A DNA stretch of 64,000 bases, taken from Pseudomonas sp. 14P_8.1_Bac3. GTDB taxonomy: Bacteria; Pseudomonadota; Gammaproteobacteria; Pseudomonadales; Pseudomonadaceae. The position numbers and the translations under genes were made by a program. Below are positions 48,716-58,003 of this stretch, in pieces. The notes under the pieces were generated by a model, which saw only the letters and a program-made list of their open reading frames with translations, made no database searches and was not told the origin of the DNA. Every line of letters begins with the position of its first letter. Within the stretch, counting starts at the first letter, position 1. The DNA is taken from positions 209,614 through 273,613 of the forward strand of contig NZ_JANLOD010000066.1 of NCBI RefSeq assembly GCF_025466085.1, written 5' to 3'.

Positions 48716-50635
48716 ATGAAGAGCTGGTTCGGCAATATCAGCGTGAATATGAAACTGGGCCTGGGATTTGGCCTGGTCCTGGCACTGACCTGCGTCCTCG
48801 CCTTGACCGGCTGGACCAGCCTGGGCAGCTTGATCGACCGCAGCAACTGGATGAGCGACATCACCCAGCTCAATGCCGGCCTGACCAAACTGCGCGTGGT
48901 GCGCCTGCAATACATGCTGACCAACGGCGACGAAACCGCCGCCCAGACTGTGCAGACCACCCTGGAGGCCTTTGCCGCACAGCAGCAAGCGCTGCTGGTG
49001 AAATTCAAGAGCCCGGAAAACCTCAAGTTGCTCAACGAGCAAGGCACGGTGATCGAGGCTTACCGGACGTCCCTGAACAAAATGCGCAGTGCCTACCGAG
49101 CGGGTAACAGCGCGCGCGATGCCATGGGCGCCAACGCGGACACCGCGAACACGCTGATCAACGCCATCAACACCTCCGTGCAGCAGGTGCCGTCGAGCGA
49201 CCAGCGCTTTGAACAATACCAGGCCATCACCGCGGTCAAGGAAGCCTTCCTGCTGGCCCGCTACGAAGTGCGCGGCTACATGGCGACCACCAACGCCGAG
49301 ACCGAGCAGAAAGCCATCGGCCAGCTCGACGCGGCCATCGCCAGCCTGAAAACGCTGAATGCGCATTTTGCCGACGCCCACCAGGACGCCCTGCGTCAGC
49401 TGGAAACCGCGTTGAACAACTACCGCAGCGCATTGCAAACCTATAAGAGCGCCAGCAACGACACCGTGCAGGCGCGCAAGGAAATGACCGATCAAGGCAC
49501 CACCATCGTCACCCTCAGCGAGCAGCTGTATCAGATCCAGCTCGACCGCCGCGACGCCGAAAGCGCGCAAGCCCGCACCCTGCAATTGATCAGTACCTTG
49601 CTGGCGCTGCTGGTGGGCGTCATCGCCGCGGTGGCCATCACCCGGCAGATCACCGGCCCGCTGCGCGACACCCTGGCCGTGGTCGAGCGCATCGCCGGCG
49701 GCGACCTATCCCAGGACGTCAAGGTGACCCGCCGCGACGAACTCGGCGTGTTGCAACAAGGCATCGCGCGCATGGGCGTGACCCTGCGTGACTTGATCAG
49801 CGGCATCCGCGACGGCGTCACCCAGATCGCCAGCGCGGCCGAAGAATTGTCCGCCGTGACCGAGCAGACCAGCGCCGGTGTGAACAGCCAGAAGATCGAG
49901 ACCGATCAGGTCGCCACCGCGATGCACGAAATGACCGCCACGGTGCAGGAAGTCGCGCGTAACGCCGAAGAAGCCTCGCAAGCCGCGGCCGCTGCCGACG
50001 GTGAAGCCCGCGAAGGCGACAAGGTGGTCAACGAAGCCATTGCCCAGATCGAGCGTCTGGCCAGCGAAGTGGTGCGCTCCACCGAAGCCATGAGCGTGCT
50101 GCAACAGGAAAGCGACAAGATCGGCAGCGTCATGGACGTGATCAAGGCGGTCGCTGAACAGACCAACCTGCTGGCCCTGAATGCCGCGATCGAAGCGGCC
50201 CGTGCCGGTGAAGCGGGACGTGGGTTTGCCGTGGTGGCGGATGAAGTCCGTGGCCTGGCGCAGCGCACGCAAAAATCCACCGAGGAGATCGAAGGCCTGG
50301 TGGCGGCCCTGCAAAACGGCACGCAACAGGTGTCGACGGTGATGAACAACAGCCGCACCCTCACCGACAGCAGCGTCGCCCTGACCCGCAAGGCCGGTGT
50401 GTCACTGGAAAACATCACCCGAACCGTGTCCAACATCCAGTCGATGAACCAGCAGATCGCCGCCGCGGCCGAACAGCAAAGCGCCGTGGCCGAAGAGATC
50501 AGCCGCAGCATCCTCAACGTGCGCGACGTGTCCGAACAGACCGCCGCCGCCAGCGACGACACCGCGAAATCCAGCGTTGAACTGGCGCGGCTGGGGAATC
50601 AGTTGCAGATGTTGGTCAGTCACTTCCGCTTCTGA
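48716..50635 (+). CDS. Methyl-accepting chemotaxis protein, HBM-type sensor
   Basis: This 639-residue chemoreceptor has a membrane helix at about 10-30, a periplasmic all-helical sensor of about 250 residues, a second membrane helix near 285-310 (LISTLLALLVGVIAAVAI), a HAMP domain and a long signalling domain with the tip EQTNLLALNAAIEAARAGE. The sensor length fits the helical bimodular (HBM) class, as in P. putida McpS, which senses TCA-cycle acids. That ligand is inferred from length only. The ATG at 48716 follows CTGGAGGA; a TTG at 48713 is also possible. A monocistronic gene. Confidence 0.9.
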   Translation: MKSWFGNISVNMKLGLGFGLVLALTCVLALTGWTSLGSLIDRSNWMSDITQLNAGLTKLRVVRLQYMLTNGDETAAQTVQTTLEAFAAQQQALLVKFKSPENLKLLNEQGTVIEAYRTSLNKMRSAYRAGNSARDAMGANADTANTLINAINTSVQQVPSSDQRFEQYQAITAVKEAFLLARYEVRGYMATTNAETEQKAIGQLDAAIASLKTLNAHFADAHQDALRQLETALNNYRSALQTYKSASNDTVQARKEMTDQGTTIVTLSEQLYQIQLDRRDAESAQARTLQLISTLLALLVGVIAAVAITRQITGPLRDTLAVVERIAGGDLSQDVKVTRRDELGVLQQGIARMGVTLRDLISGIRDGVTQIASAAEELSAVTEQTSAGVNSQKIETDQVATAMHEMTATVQEVARNAEEASQAAAAADGEAREGDKVVNEAIAQIERLASEVVRSTEAMSVLQQESDKIGSVMDVIKAVAEQTNLLALNAAIEAARAGEAGRGFAVVADEVRGLAQRTQKSTEEIEGLVAALQNGTQQVSTVMNNSRTLTDSSVALTRKAGVSLENITRTVSNIQSMNQQIAAAAEQQSAVAEEISRSILNVRDVSEQTAAASDDTAKSSVELARLGNQLQMLVSHFRF

Positions 50636-50663
50636 TACTGACTTTTGCAGTGAATGAAATATC

Positions 50664-50756
50664 CCTTCGCGGGCAAGCCCGCTCCCACAGTGTCCGTGTC
50701 GTGCCGACGTTATCTGGCAAACACAGAACCTGTGGGAGCGGGCTTGCCCGCGAAGG
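50664..50756. repeat. REPIN, GTGGGAGC type
   Basis: CCTTCGCGGGCAAGCCCGCT and its inverted partner GGGCTTGCCCGCGAAGG flank a spacer of about 50 bases between the chemoreceptor and the glyoxalase gene. Confidence 0.85.
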
Positions 50757-50767
50757 CTATCTAACGC

Positions 50768-51136
50768 TCAAACACTGATCGCATTGGTAAACACCAACCG
50801 ATTGCCGAACGGGTCGGCGATGGTCATGTCCTGGCTGCCCCAGGGCATTGCCTGGATCTGCGGGTGCGAGAAGGTGTATTCCTTGGCCAGCAGTTGCTGT
50901 TGAAACGCCTCCAGCTCATCGGTCTCGATGCGCAGTGCCGAGCCCGGTGTGCTGTCGCCGTGGTGCTCGGACAGATGCAGCACGCATTCGCCACGGGAGA
51001 CTTGCAGGTACAGCGGAAAATTCGGCTCGAATCGATGCTGCCAGTCGATCTTGAAACCGAGGAAATCGACGTAGAATTCCACAGCCTTGGTTTCGTCGAA
51101 AATCCGCAGGATCGGGGTGGTTTTGCCGAAGCTCAT
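50768..51136 (-). CDS. Glyoxalase/bleomycin-resistance superfamily protein
   Basis: This 122-residue protein with the VOC fold reads MSFGKTTPILRIFDETKAVE at the start, FYVDFLGFKIDW in the first beta-alpha unit and DMTIADPFGNRLVFTN at the end. His-55-like and Glu residues (CVLHLSEHHGD) could bind metal. It resembles proteins annotated as bleomycin-binding or glyoxalase-like, but the substrate is unknown. It lies alone between two REPINs. Confidence 0.85.
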   Translation of the reverse strand: MSFGKTTPILRIFDETKAVEFYVDFLGFKIDWQHRFEPNFPLYLQVSRGECVLHLSEHHGDSTPGSALRIETDELEAFQQQLLAKEYTFSHPQIQAMPWGSQDMTIADPFGNRLVFTNAISV

Positions 51137-51278
51137 CGCGTTGCTCCCAGACTGGAAAGGCCCAGAGTGTAGCCGGGCTAGTCTCAGCGCTTCGGCTTGA
51201 TCGCCACTTTCTTTAATTGCAATGTGCCATCACGCCAAGGATTTGTGTTCATCCGGCGTCTTGCGAACGAAACAGAAT

Positions 51279-51380
51279 CTGTAGGAGCGAGCTTGCTCGC
51301 GATGGTCGTTAACGATGACGCGGGCTGCCTGAATGACGCGGCGCACTTGAATCCATCGCCAGTAATCTGGCCCCTACAGA
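51279..51380. repeat. REPIN with 90-base inner sequence, copy 2
   Basis: It begins GTAGGAGCGAGCTTGCTCGC and ends CCATCGCCAG..GGCCCCTAC. The inner part (TGACGCGGGCTGCCTGAATG) is nearly identical to the REPIN at 45194-45286. Its right end touches the 3' end of the D-aminoacylase gene. Confidence 0.8.
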
Positions 51381-52849
51381 GAATTTTGGAGGGGCTGGAA
51401 ACCGGCGCGCAAATTCCCTTGCCGCGCCAGAAACCGCCCTTCCCGCTTGCCGGTCGCCTGGCCTGCGCTGTAACTCAACACACCATTGACCCACACCCCG
51501 TCGATGCCTTCCGCCGCCCGCTGTGGATCATTGAAGTCGGCAACATCACGAATGGTAAGCGGATCGAACAGCACCAGATCGGCCCAATGCCCTTCACGGA
51601 TTTCACCGCGCTCCTTCAAGCCGAAACGCGCAGCGGAGAGCCCGGTCATTTTGTGTACCGCGGTGTGCAGCGGAAACAGTCCGACATCGCGACTGAAATG
51701 GCCGAGCACGCGTGGGAATGCGCCCCACAAGCGCGGGTGCGGGAACGGGTCTTCCGGCAAGCCGTCAGACCCGACCATCGACAGCGGATGGGCGAGGATT
51801 CTTCGTACGTCCGCCTCGTCCATTCCGTAGTACACCGCGCCGGCCGGTTGCAGGCGGCGGGCGGCATCGAGCAGCGAAACGTTCCACTCGGCGGCAATGT
51901 CCATCAGGTCGCGTCCGCCCAGTTCCGGGTACGTCGTGGACCAGGTGATGGTAATGCGATGCGCATCGGTCACTTGCTTGAGGTCCAGGGTCGAAGAGCT
52001 GGCCGCGTAGGGATAGCAATCGCAGCCCACCGGGTGGGTTTTCGCCGCTTCTTCCAGCGACGCCAACAGTTGCGGACTACGCCCCCAGTTCCCGGCGCCG
52101 GCACACTTGAGGTGGGAAATGATGACCGGCGACTGCGCGTGCCGGCCGATCTGAAACGCCTCGTCCATGGCCTCCAGCACCGGTTCGAATTCGCTGCGCA
52201 AGTGCGTGGTGTACACGGCGCCGAACGCCGTCAGTTCTTCGGTCAGCTGCATCACTTCATCGGTAGAGGCCGAGAACGCGCTGGCGTACGCCAGGCCGGT
52301 GGACAAGCCCAAGGCGCCGGCCTCGAGGCTCTCGCGCAACTGCTCGCGCATCGCGCTGATTTCCTCCGGCGTGGCGCTGCGGAACAGGTCGTCGAGGTGG
52401 TTGCTGCGCAACGCCGTGTGGCCGACCAGGGCGGCGACGTTCAGCGTCGTGTTCGCCGCTTCGACCGCCGCGCGGTAATCGCTGAAGGTGGGATAAACAA
52501 ACGCAGCGGCGCCGCCGAGCAGGTTCATCGGGTCCGGTGGATCGCCTTTCAAACTCACCGGCGAGGCGCTGATGCCGCAGTTGCCGACGATCACCGTGGT
52601 CACGCCCTGGCTGAGCTTGGGCAGCATCTGCGGCTGACGGATCACCACGGTATCGTCGTGGGTGTGCACATCGATGAAACCCGGCGCCAGCACCCGGCCG
52701 GCGGCGTCGATGTCTTCGCGGGCGCGGGCCTCGTGCAAATCGCCGATGCGCACAATGCGCCCGTCCAGAATCGCCACGTCGGCGGCATAACCGGGGGCAT
52801 TGCTGCCGTCGATGACCAGGGCGTTGCGAATCAGCGTGTCGTACATCAT
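51374..52849 (-). CDS. N-acyl-D-amino-acid deacylase (D-aminoacylase)
   Basis: This 491-residue amidohydrolase-family enzyme hydrolyses N-acyl-D-amino acids to D-amino acids. Metal-binding motifs are DVHTHDD near residue 65-71, GHTALR near 145, SHLKCAG near 250 and the catalytic Asp in GSDGLPEDPFPHPR. The start at 52849 (MMYDTLIRNALVIDGS) lies one base after the upstream regulator's stop; the second Met at 52846 is equally possible. It forms an operon with an RpiR regulator and a GntP permease. Confidence 0.92.
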   Translation of the reverse strand: MMYDTLIRNALVIDGSNAPGYAADVAILDGRIVRIGDLHEARAREDIDAAGRVLAPGFIDVHTHDDTVVIRQPQMLPKLSQGVTTVIVGNCGISASPVSLKGDPPDPMNLLGGAAAFVYPTFSDYRAAVEAANTTLNVAALVGHTALRSNHLDDLFRSATPEEISAMREQLRESLEAGALGLSTGLAYASAFSASTDEVMQLTEELTAFGAVYTTHLRSEFEPVLEAMDEAFQIGRHAQSPVIISHLKCAGAGNWGRSPQLLASLEEAAKTHPVGCDCYPYAASSSTLDLKQVTDAHRITITWSTTYPELGGRDLMDIAAEWNVSLLDAARRLQPAGAVYYGMDEADVRRILAHPLSMVGSDGLPEDPFPHPRLWGAFPRVLGHFSRDVGLFPLHTAVHKMTGLSAARFGLKERGEIREGHWADLVLFDPLTIRDVADFNDPQRAAEGIDGVWVNGVLSYSAGQATGKREGRFLARQGNLRAGFQPLQNSL

Positions 52850-52850
52850 G

Positions 52851-53711
52851 TCAGTCTCCCAGCGGCAAGTGATCGTCGCCGCCGCGGTAATCGTCGAGGG
52901 CGAGTTTGATCCGCCGCAGACGTTCTTGATTGTCTTCAGGATTGGCCAGCGCCAGCTCCGTGGCAAGCACGTCGATGGCCAGCAGCATGCCGTAGCGTGC
53001 CGCCGTGGGTTTGTAGATGAATGAAGTTTCAACACCTTGCAGCGGCAGCAGTACATCGGCCAGTTGCGCCAGCGGCGAGTCGGTCCGGGTGATGGCCACG
53101 ATTCGTGCGCCGTAATTGCGCGCCAGCGCGACGGCTTCGAGCAATTCGGGGGTGATGCCGGTCAACGAACAGACGATCACCGCGTGCTCGGTGCCGAGGC
53201 TGGCGGCAGTGACGCGCATCATCACCGGGTCGTGACACACTGAAATCGGATAGCCGAAGCGCACCAGCCGCACTTGCAGCTCATCGCTGCACAGGGTCGA
53301 GCAGCCGCCCATGCCGAACGCATGGATCATCCGCGCCTTGCCCAGCAACTTCACCGCATCGGCAAAGCGTGACTCATCGAATGCCGACAGGTGCTGGCGC
53401 AAGGTTGATTCGATATCGCCGACGATCTGCCCATAAAACGCCGACTGCTCAGGCGTGCCCGCCGGGTCGAGGAAGCGACTGCCGACGCCGCTGGCCTGGG
53501 CCAGTTGCAGGCGCAGGTCACGCAAGTCCCGGCAACCGACGGTACGGGCGAAACGCGACAGCGTGGCGGTGCTGACTTCCGCCCTCTGCGCCAGCTCATC
53601 GAGACTGGCGGCCGAGGCAAATCCTACGTCGTCGAGCATCAGCCGGGCGATTCGTCCTTCGCCGGCGCTGAAGGAATCCTGACGGGCGCGGATCTGGTAG
53701 AGGATGTCCAT
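52851..53711 (-). CDS. MurR/RpiR-family transcriptional regulator
   Basis: This 286-residue regulator has an N-terminal HTH_6 domain (about 1-75, with AQRAEVSTATLSRFARTVGC) and a C-terminal SIS domain (about 120-260, with MIHAFGMGGCSTLCSDELQ and VIVCSLTGITPELLEAVALA). SIS domains bind phosphosugars; here, in a D-amino acid operon, the ligand may be different. It lies 15 bases after the GntP gene and one base before the deacylase gene, and probably controls this operon. Confidence 0.9.
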   Translation of the reverse strand: MDILYQIRARQDSFSAGEGRIARLMLDDVGFASAASLDELAQRAEVSTATLSRFARTVGCRDLRDLRLQLAQASGVGSRFLDPAGTPEQSAFYGQIVGDIESTLRQHLSAFDESRFADAVKLLGKARMIHAFGMGGCSTLCSDELQVRLVRFGYPISVCHDPVMMRVTAASLGTEHAVIVCSLTGITPELLEAVALARNYGARIVAITRTDSPLAQLADVLLPLQGVETSFIYKPTAARYGMLLAIDVLATELALANPEDNQERLRRIKLALDDYRGGDDHLPLGD

Positions 53712-53726
53712 GGCGGGCGGCTCCGG

Positions 53727-55076
53727 TTAAATCAGGTAGGAAAGACCCACGGTCAGACCGAAAGCGACCACGGAAATCAGGGTCTCGAGCACGGTCCAGG
53801 TCTTGAAGGTCTGGGCGACGGTCATGTTGAAGTATTCCTTGATCAACCAGAAGCCGCCGTCGTTGACGTGGGAAAAGATAACCGAACCCGCACCCGTCGC
53901 CAGCACCAGCAATTCCGGATGCGGATACCCCAGACCGACGGCCACCGGGGCAACGATGCCCGACGCGGTGGTCATGGCCACCGTGGCCGAGCCAGTGGCG
54001 ATGCGCATCAACGCGGCGAACAGCCAGCCCATGATCAGCGGCGACAGGTGGAATTCATGGGCCAGGCTGACGATCTGGTCGGTGACCCCGGCGTCCACCA
54101 GAATCCGGTTCAGACCGCCGCCGGCACCGACCAGCAAGGTGATGCTGGCGGTTGGCGCCAGGCATTCGTTGGTGAATTTGAGAATCGATTCACGGTTGAA
54201 GCCCTGCGCGATGCCCAGGGTCCAGAAGCTGAGCAAGGTCGCCAGCAACAGCGCGATCACCGAGTTGCCGATGAACAACAGGAACTGGTTTAAGCCGCTG
54301 CCCGGCGTGGAAATCAGGTTGGCCCAGCCGCCGAGCAGCATCAGCACCACCGGCAACAGGATGGTCGCCATGGTGATGCCAAACCCCGGCAGGCGATCGC
54401 GCGGTTCGCGCTCCAGGAACTGGCGCTCCAGCGGGTTTTCCGCCGGCAGCTGAATGCGCGGCACGATGAATTTGGCGTACAGCGGCCCGGCGATGATCGC
54501 CGTGGGAATGCCGATCAGAATCGCGTACAGCAAGGTCTGCCCCACCGACGCCTGATACACCTGCACCGCCAGCATCGCCGCCGGGTGCGGCGGCACCAGC
54601 GCATGCACCACCGACAACCCGGCGACCATCGGCAGGCCGACCATCAGGATCGAGACGCCCACCCGCCGCGCCACGGTAAACGCAATCGGCACCAGCAACA
54701 CAAAACCGACCTCGAAAAACAACGGCAGCCCGACCAGGAACGCGATGCAGACCATCGCCCAGTGCGCGTTCTTCTCGCCGAAACGGTCGATCAAGGTCCG
54801 CGCCACCTGCTCGGCGCCGCCGGACTCGGCCATCATCTTGCCGAGCATCGTGCCTAGCGCCACCACCAGCGCAATGTGCCCCAGGGTCTTGCCGACCCCC
54901 GCCTCGTACGCGCCGACCACGCCGGACGCCGGCATGCCGGCGAGCAACGCCAGGCCAATCGACACCAGGGTGATGACAATGAACGGATTCAGTCGGTAAC
55001 GGGCGATCAACACGATCAGCGCAATGATGGCGATGGCGGCATACACCAGCAGCCAATAGCCGAAGGACAGGGTCAT
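53727..55076 (-). CDS. GntP-family permease
   Basis: This 449-residue inner-membrane protein has about 12-14 hydrophobic segments and belongs to the gluconate/D-serine (GntP/DsdX) family. Family motifs include VVHALVPPHPAAMLAVQVY and FSHVNDGGFWLIKEYFNM. The D-aminoacylase two genes downstream suggests that it imports a D-amino acid or N-acyl-D-amino acid rather than gluconate; this is inference. The ATG at 55076 follows GAGGAGTACC, a strong ribosome site. It is the first gene of the operon. Confidence 0.9.
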   Translation of the reverse strand: MTLSFGYWLLVYAAIAIIALIVLIARYRLNPFIVITLVSIGLALLAGMPASGVVGAYEAGVGKTLGHIALVVALGTMLGKMMAESGGAEQVARTLIDRFGEKNAHWAMVCIAFLVGLPLFFEVGFVLLVPIAFTVARRVGVSILMVGLPMVAGLSVVHALVPPHPAAMLAVQVYQASVGQTLLYAILIGIPTAIIAGPLYAKFIVPRIQLPAENPLERQFLEREPRDRLPGFGITMATILLPVVLMLLGGWANLISTPGSGLNQFLLFIGNSVIALLLATLLSFWTLGIAQGFNRESILKFTNECLAPTASITLLVGAGGGLNRILVDAGVTDQIVSLAHEFHLSPLIMGWLFAALMRIATGSATVAMTTASGIVAPVAVGLGYPHPELLVLATGAGSVIFSHVNDGGFWLIKEYFNMTVAQTFKTWTVLETLISVVAFGLTVGLSYLI

Positions 55077-55255
55077 GCGGTACTCCTCGAGAGGGTCACG
55101 TCGAAAATTTGTGAAACTCTTAAAACATTTCGAGACGTGATATTCAAACGAGGTGAAAGTAATTTTCGTGGAGGGGTAAGGGGTGTCGCTTAGGGATATG
55201 CGAGGTCGGTGGATATGAAAATTCGGGGGGTGGATTTTCATCCTGCGCCACCTTC

Positions 55256-55350
55256 CCCTGTGGGAGCGAGCCTGCTCGCGATGGCGGCGTGTCAGTCACC
55301 TCATTGTTGACTGATGCGTCGCCATCGCGACCAGGCTCGCTCCCACAGGG
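55256..55350. repeat. REPIN, GTGGGAGCGAG type
   Basis: CCCTGTGGGAGCGAGCCTGC and the inverted GCTCGCTCCCACAGGG form the ends; CGCGATGGCG and CGCCATCGCG extend the pairing inward. It lies between the GntP and SulP genes. Confidence 0.85.
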
Positions 55351-55373
55351 CTAATCACCAGGATGGGATCGTC

Positions 55374-56819
55374 TCAGTCGTGACTGACCCGCGCGCGCTT
55401 GAGCAGTTTCTTGCAGCGCTCGGACAAGTGCAGCACCCGCAGGTGTTTGCCGGCCTTGGCGTAGCGCTCGCGCAAGGTCTTGAGCGCGGCGATGGCCGAG
55501 TAGTCGACGAAGCTCAGGTGACGGCAATCGATCGTCACCACGGCCGGGTCATTGGCGGGGTCGAACTGGTTGAGAAAGGGCGTGGTCGAGGCGAAGAACA
55601 GCGTGCCATGCAACCGGTAAAGCTTGCTGCCATCGGGTTCGAGGTGGCTGTCGGCATACAGTTCGCGGGCCTGCTGCCAGGCGAAGTTGAGCGCGGCAAT
55701 GATGATCCCGCACAGCACGGCGGTGGCCAGATCGGTGAACACGGTGATCACCGTCACGGCGACGATCACCAGCACGTCGTTCAATGGCACCTTGTTCACC
55801 ACCCGCAGCGAAGCCCAGGCGAACGTTTGCTGCGACACCACGAACATCACCCCGACCAATGCGGCCAGCGGGATGCGCTCGATCAGCGGCGACAGAAACA
55901 GAATGAACAGCAAAATCAGCACACCGGTCACCACCCCGGACACGCGACCACGACCACCTGAGCTGAGGTTGATCACCGTCTGACCAATCATCGCGCAGCC
56001 ACCCATGCCGCCAAACACCCCGGAGACCATGTTGGCCGCGCCCAGCGCCACGCACTCGCGATCCGGGAAACCGCGGGTCTCGGTGATTTCGTCGGTCAGG
56101 TTCAGGGTCAGCAAGGTTTCCAGCAGACCGACCAGCGCCATCAGGATCGCGTAAGGGGCGATGAGGCGCAGGGTGTCCAGGTTCCACGGAATGTCGGGCA
56201 ACGAAAAAGTCGGCAGGCCACCGGCGATGTGCGCCATGTCGCCCAGCGTGCGGGTCGGCAGCCCGAGCAGGTAAACCGCCAGCCCGACACCGAGAATCGC
56301 CACCAGCGCGGGCGGCACGGCACGGGTCAGGCGCGGCAGCACATAGACGATCGTCATCGTCAGCAGCACCAGCCCGGTCATCACATACAGCGGCGTGCCG
56401 CTGAGCCAGGTGTCACCGTTCTTGAAGTGTTCGAGTTGGGCCAGCGCGATGATGATCGCCAGGCCGTTGACAAAGCCGAGCATCACCGGGTGCGGCACCA
56501 TCCTGACGAGCTTGCCCAGTTTCAGCAGCCCGAATGCGAGCATGATCAGGCCGCCCAGCAACACGGTCGCGAGCAGGTACTGCACGCCGTGCTGCACCAC
56601 CAACGCGACGATGACCACCGCCATCGACCCCGCCGCCCCGGAGACCATTCCCGGACGTCCGCCGAACAGCGCGGTCAGGGTGCAAATGATGAAAGCGCCG
56701 TACAGCCCCATCAATGGATTGAGGTGGGCGACCAGGGCGAAGGCGATGCATTCGGGCAACAAGGCGAAGGAAGTGGTGAGTCCGGCCAGGACATCGGCGC
56801 GCAGATGTTTTGCTTTCAT
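55374..56819 (-). CDS. SulP-family inorganic anion transporter
   Basis: This 481-residue protein has about 12-14 membrane segments (residues 10-380) and a C-terminal STAS domain (about 395-475, with VVTIDCRHLSFVDYSAIAALK). The N-terminus MKAKHLRADVLAGLTTSFALLPECIAFA is typical of the family, which moves sulfate, bicarbonate or dicarboxylates. The anion cannot be assigned from sequence. I used the Met at 56819; another in-frame Met lies five codons upstream. Confidence 0.92.
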   Translation of the reverse strand: MKAKHLRADVLAGLTTSFALLPECIAFALVAHLNPLMGLYGAFIICTLTALFGGRPGMVSGAAGSMAVVIVALVVQHGVQYLLATVLLGGLIMLAFGLLKLGKLVRMVPHPVMLGFVNGLAIIIALAQLEHFKNGDTWLSGTPLYVMTGLVLLTMTIVYVLPRLTRAVPPALVAILGVGLAVYLLGLPTRTLGDMAHIAGGLPTFSLPDIPWNLDTLRLIAPYAILMALVGLLETLLTLNLTDEITETRGFPDRECVALGAANMVSGVFGGMGGCAMIGQTVINLSSGGRGRVSGVVTGVLILLFILFLSPLIERIPLAALVGVMFVVSQQTFAWASLRVVNKVPLNDVLVIVAVTVITVFTDLATAVLCGIIIAALNFAWQQARELYADSHLEPDGSKLYRLHGTLFFASTTPFLNQFDPANDPAVVTIDCRHLSFVDYSAIAALKTLRERYAKAGKHLRVLHLSERCKKLLKRARVSHD

Positions 56820-56906
56820 GAGGGAACCGGGCACAACGGGGAAAGAAGGGAGCGGATGTTACGGAATCGAGGACGGCCCGGCCAGTTGCGGTGCAGCGTA
56901 ATACGC

Positions 56907-56983
56907 CTTCGCGAGCAAGCCCGCTCTCACCCTTGACCGAGTTTGGCCTCGGTCTGATGTGGGAGCGGGCTTGCTCGCGAAGA
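56907..56983. repeat. REPIN, GTGGGAGC type
   Basis: CTTCGCGAGCAAGCCCGCTC and the inverted GAGCGGGCTTGCTCGCGAAG flank a short spacer between the SulP and SDR genes. Confidence 0.85.
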
Positions 56984-57006
56984 GAGCAAAGCGGTCTACA
57001 GCGAAC

Positions 57007-57900
57007 TCAAATCATTTCGTCCCGAATCCACTCAACCACCGAAGTGCGCTTCGGCACCCAGCCCAGCAACTCTCGTGCATGCTTGCCACGCACCCGGCTG
57101 TTGGAGCCCAGGCCGTAGTTGGCCATTTCATAACCCCATTCGGCTTCGGCATCTTTCAGCGGCCAGTCCTGCGGCTCGCCGAGGTTCAACGCCTGGGCAA
57201 TCGCCGTGGTCATCTCGATGAACGACGCTTCGCCACTTTCGACGAAGTAGAACGTGCCCGGTACGTTTTTGGTCAGCGCCAGCAGGTACAGGGCCACCAC
57301 GTCCTCAATGTGCACGTTGGACCAGATGTTCTGGCCAATGCCGACGTGCCGAACAACACCGCTTTTGCGTGCCTGTTTCAGCAGACGTGGCAGCTGCACG
57401 CTGTCGCGTTTGACGCCAAGGCTGTGGCCGTAGATCAACGTGTTGCAGATCACCGCTGAATTCACCCCGTCCTTCGCTGCGGCGAGGATCAGGTTGTCGA
57501 TCGCCACCCGGGCCGCCTTGTCGACGGTCGGTGCCGGCAGGCTGTCTTCGAAATAAACGACGTCACTGGACTTGCCGCCCGAGGCATCGCCGACGATGCT
57601 CGAACCGCTGGTGTGCAGAAACACCTTGTTGGAACCACGCAAGGCGTCGAGCAAGGCTTCGACCGCGCCGCGATGATCGCTGCTGGCGGCATTGATCACC
57701 GCATCGGCGGCGCGAGCCTGTTCGGCCAATAGTGCGCTGTCGTCAAGAGTGCCGATCACCGCGGTGATGCCCAGCGCACTCAATTCGTTGACTTGTTCAG
57801 CGTTGCGCACCAGGCCGGTGACCTTGTGCCCGGCCCGAACCAGGCCAGTCGCGATAGAGCCACCGATGAAACCCGCGGCGCCGGTAATGAATACGTTCAT
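57007..57900 (-). CDS. NAD-dependent epimerase/dehydratase-like SDR protein
   Basis: This 297-residue extended short-chain dehydrogenase-like protein has the NAD(P) motif GAAGFIGGSIATGLVR at residues 8-23 and an atypical-SDR architecture. The usual YxxxK pair is not obvious, so it may bind NAD(P)H without being a classical epimerase. The start at 57900 (MNVFITGAAGF) fits the domain. It follows the LysR regulator gene on the same strand. Confidence 0.85.
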   Translation of the reverse strand: MNVFITGAAGFIGGSIATGLVRAGHKVTGLVRNAEQVNELSALGITAVIGTLDDSALLAEQARAADAVINAASSDHRGAVEALLDALRGSNKVFLHTSGSSIVGDASGGKSSDVVYFEDSLPAPTVDKAARVAIDNLILAAAKDGVNSAVICNTLIYGHSLGVKRDSVQLPRLLKQARKSGVVRHVGIGQNIWSNVHIEDVVALYLLALTKNVPGTFYFVESGEASFIEMTTAIAQALNLGEPQDWPLKDAEAEWGYEMANYGLGSNSRVRGKHARELLGWVPKRTSVVEWIRDEMI

Positions 57901-58003
57901 GGAGAAACTCCCTGCGTGAATAAGTGATGGAACGAGTATCAAGCAGTCACGACGGTCGAAAAATCCCCGTTGACCCAATTCACTCTTGCGCAGGAGTCAC
58001 GAA

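Noticed and set aside
51197..52909. Plus-strand open frame of 570 codons
   Set aside because: It is antisense to the D-aminoacylase gene and passes through a REPIN.
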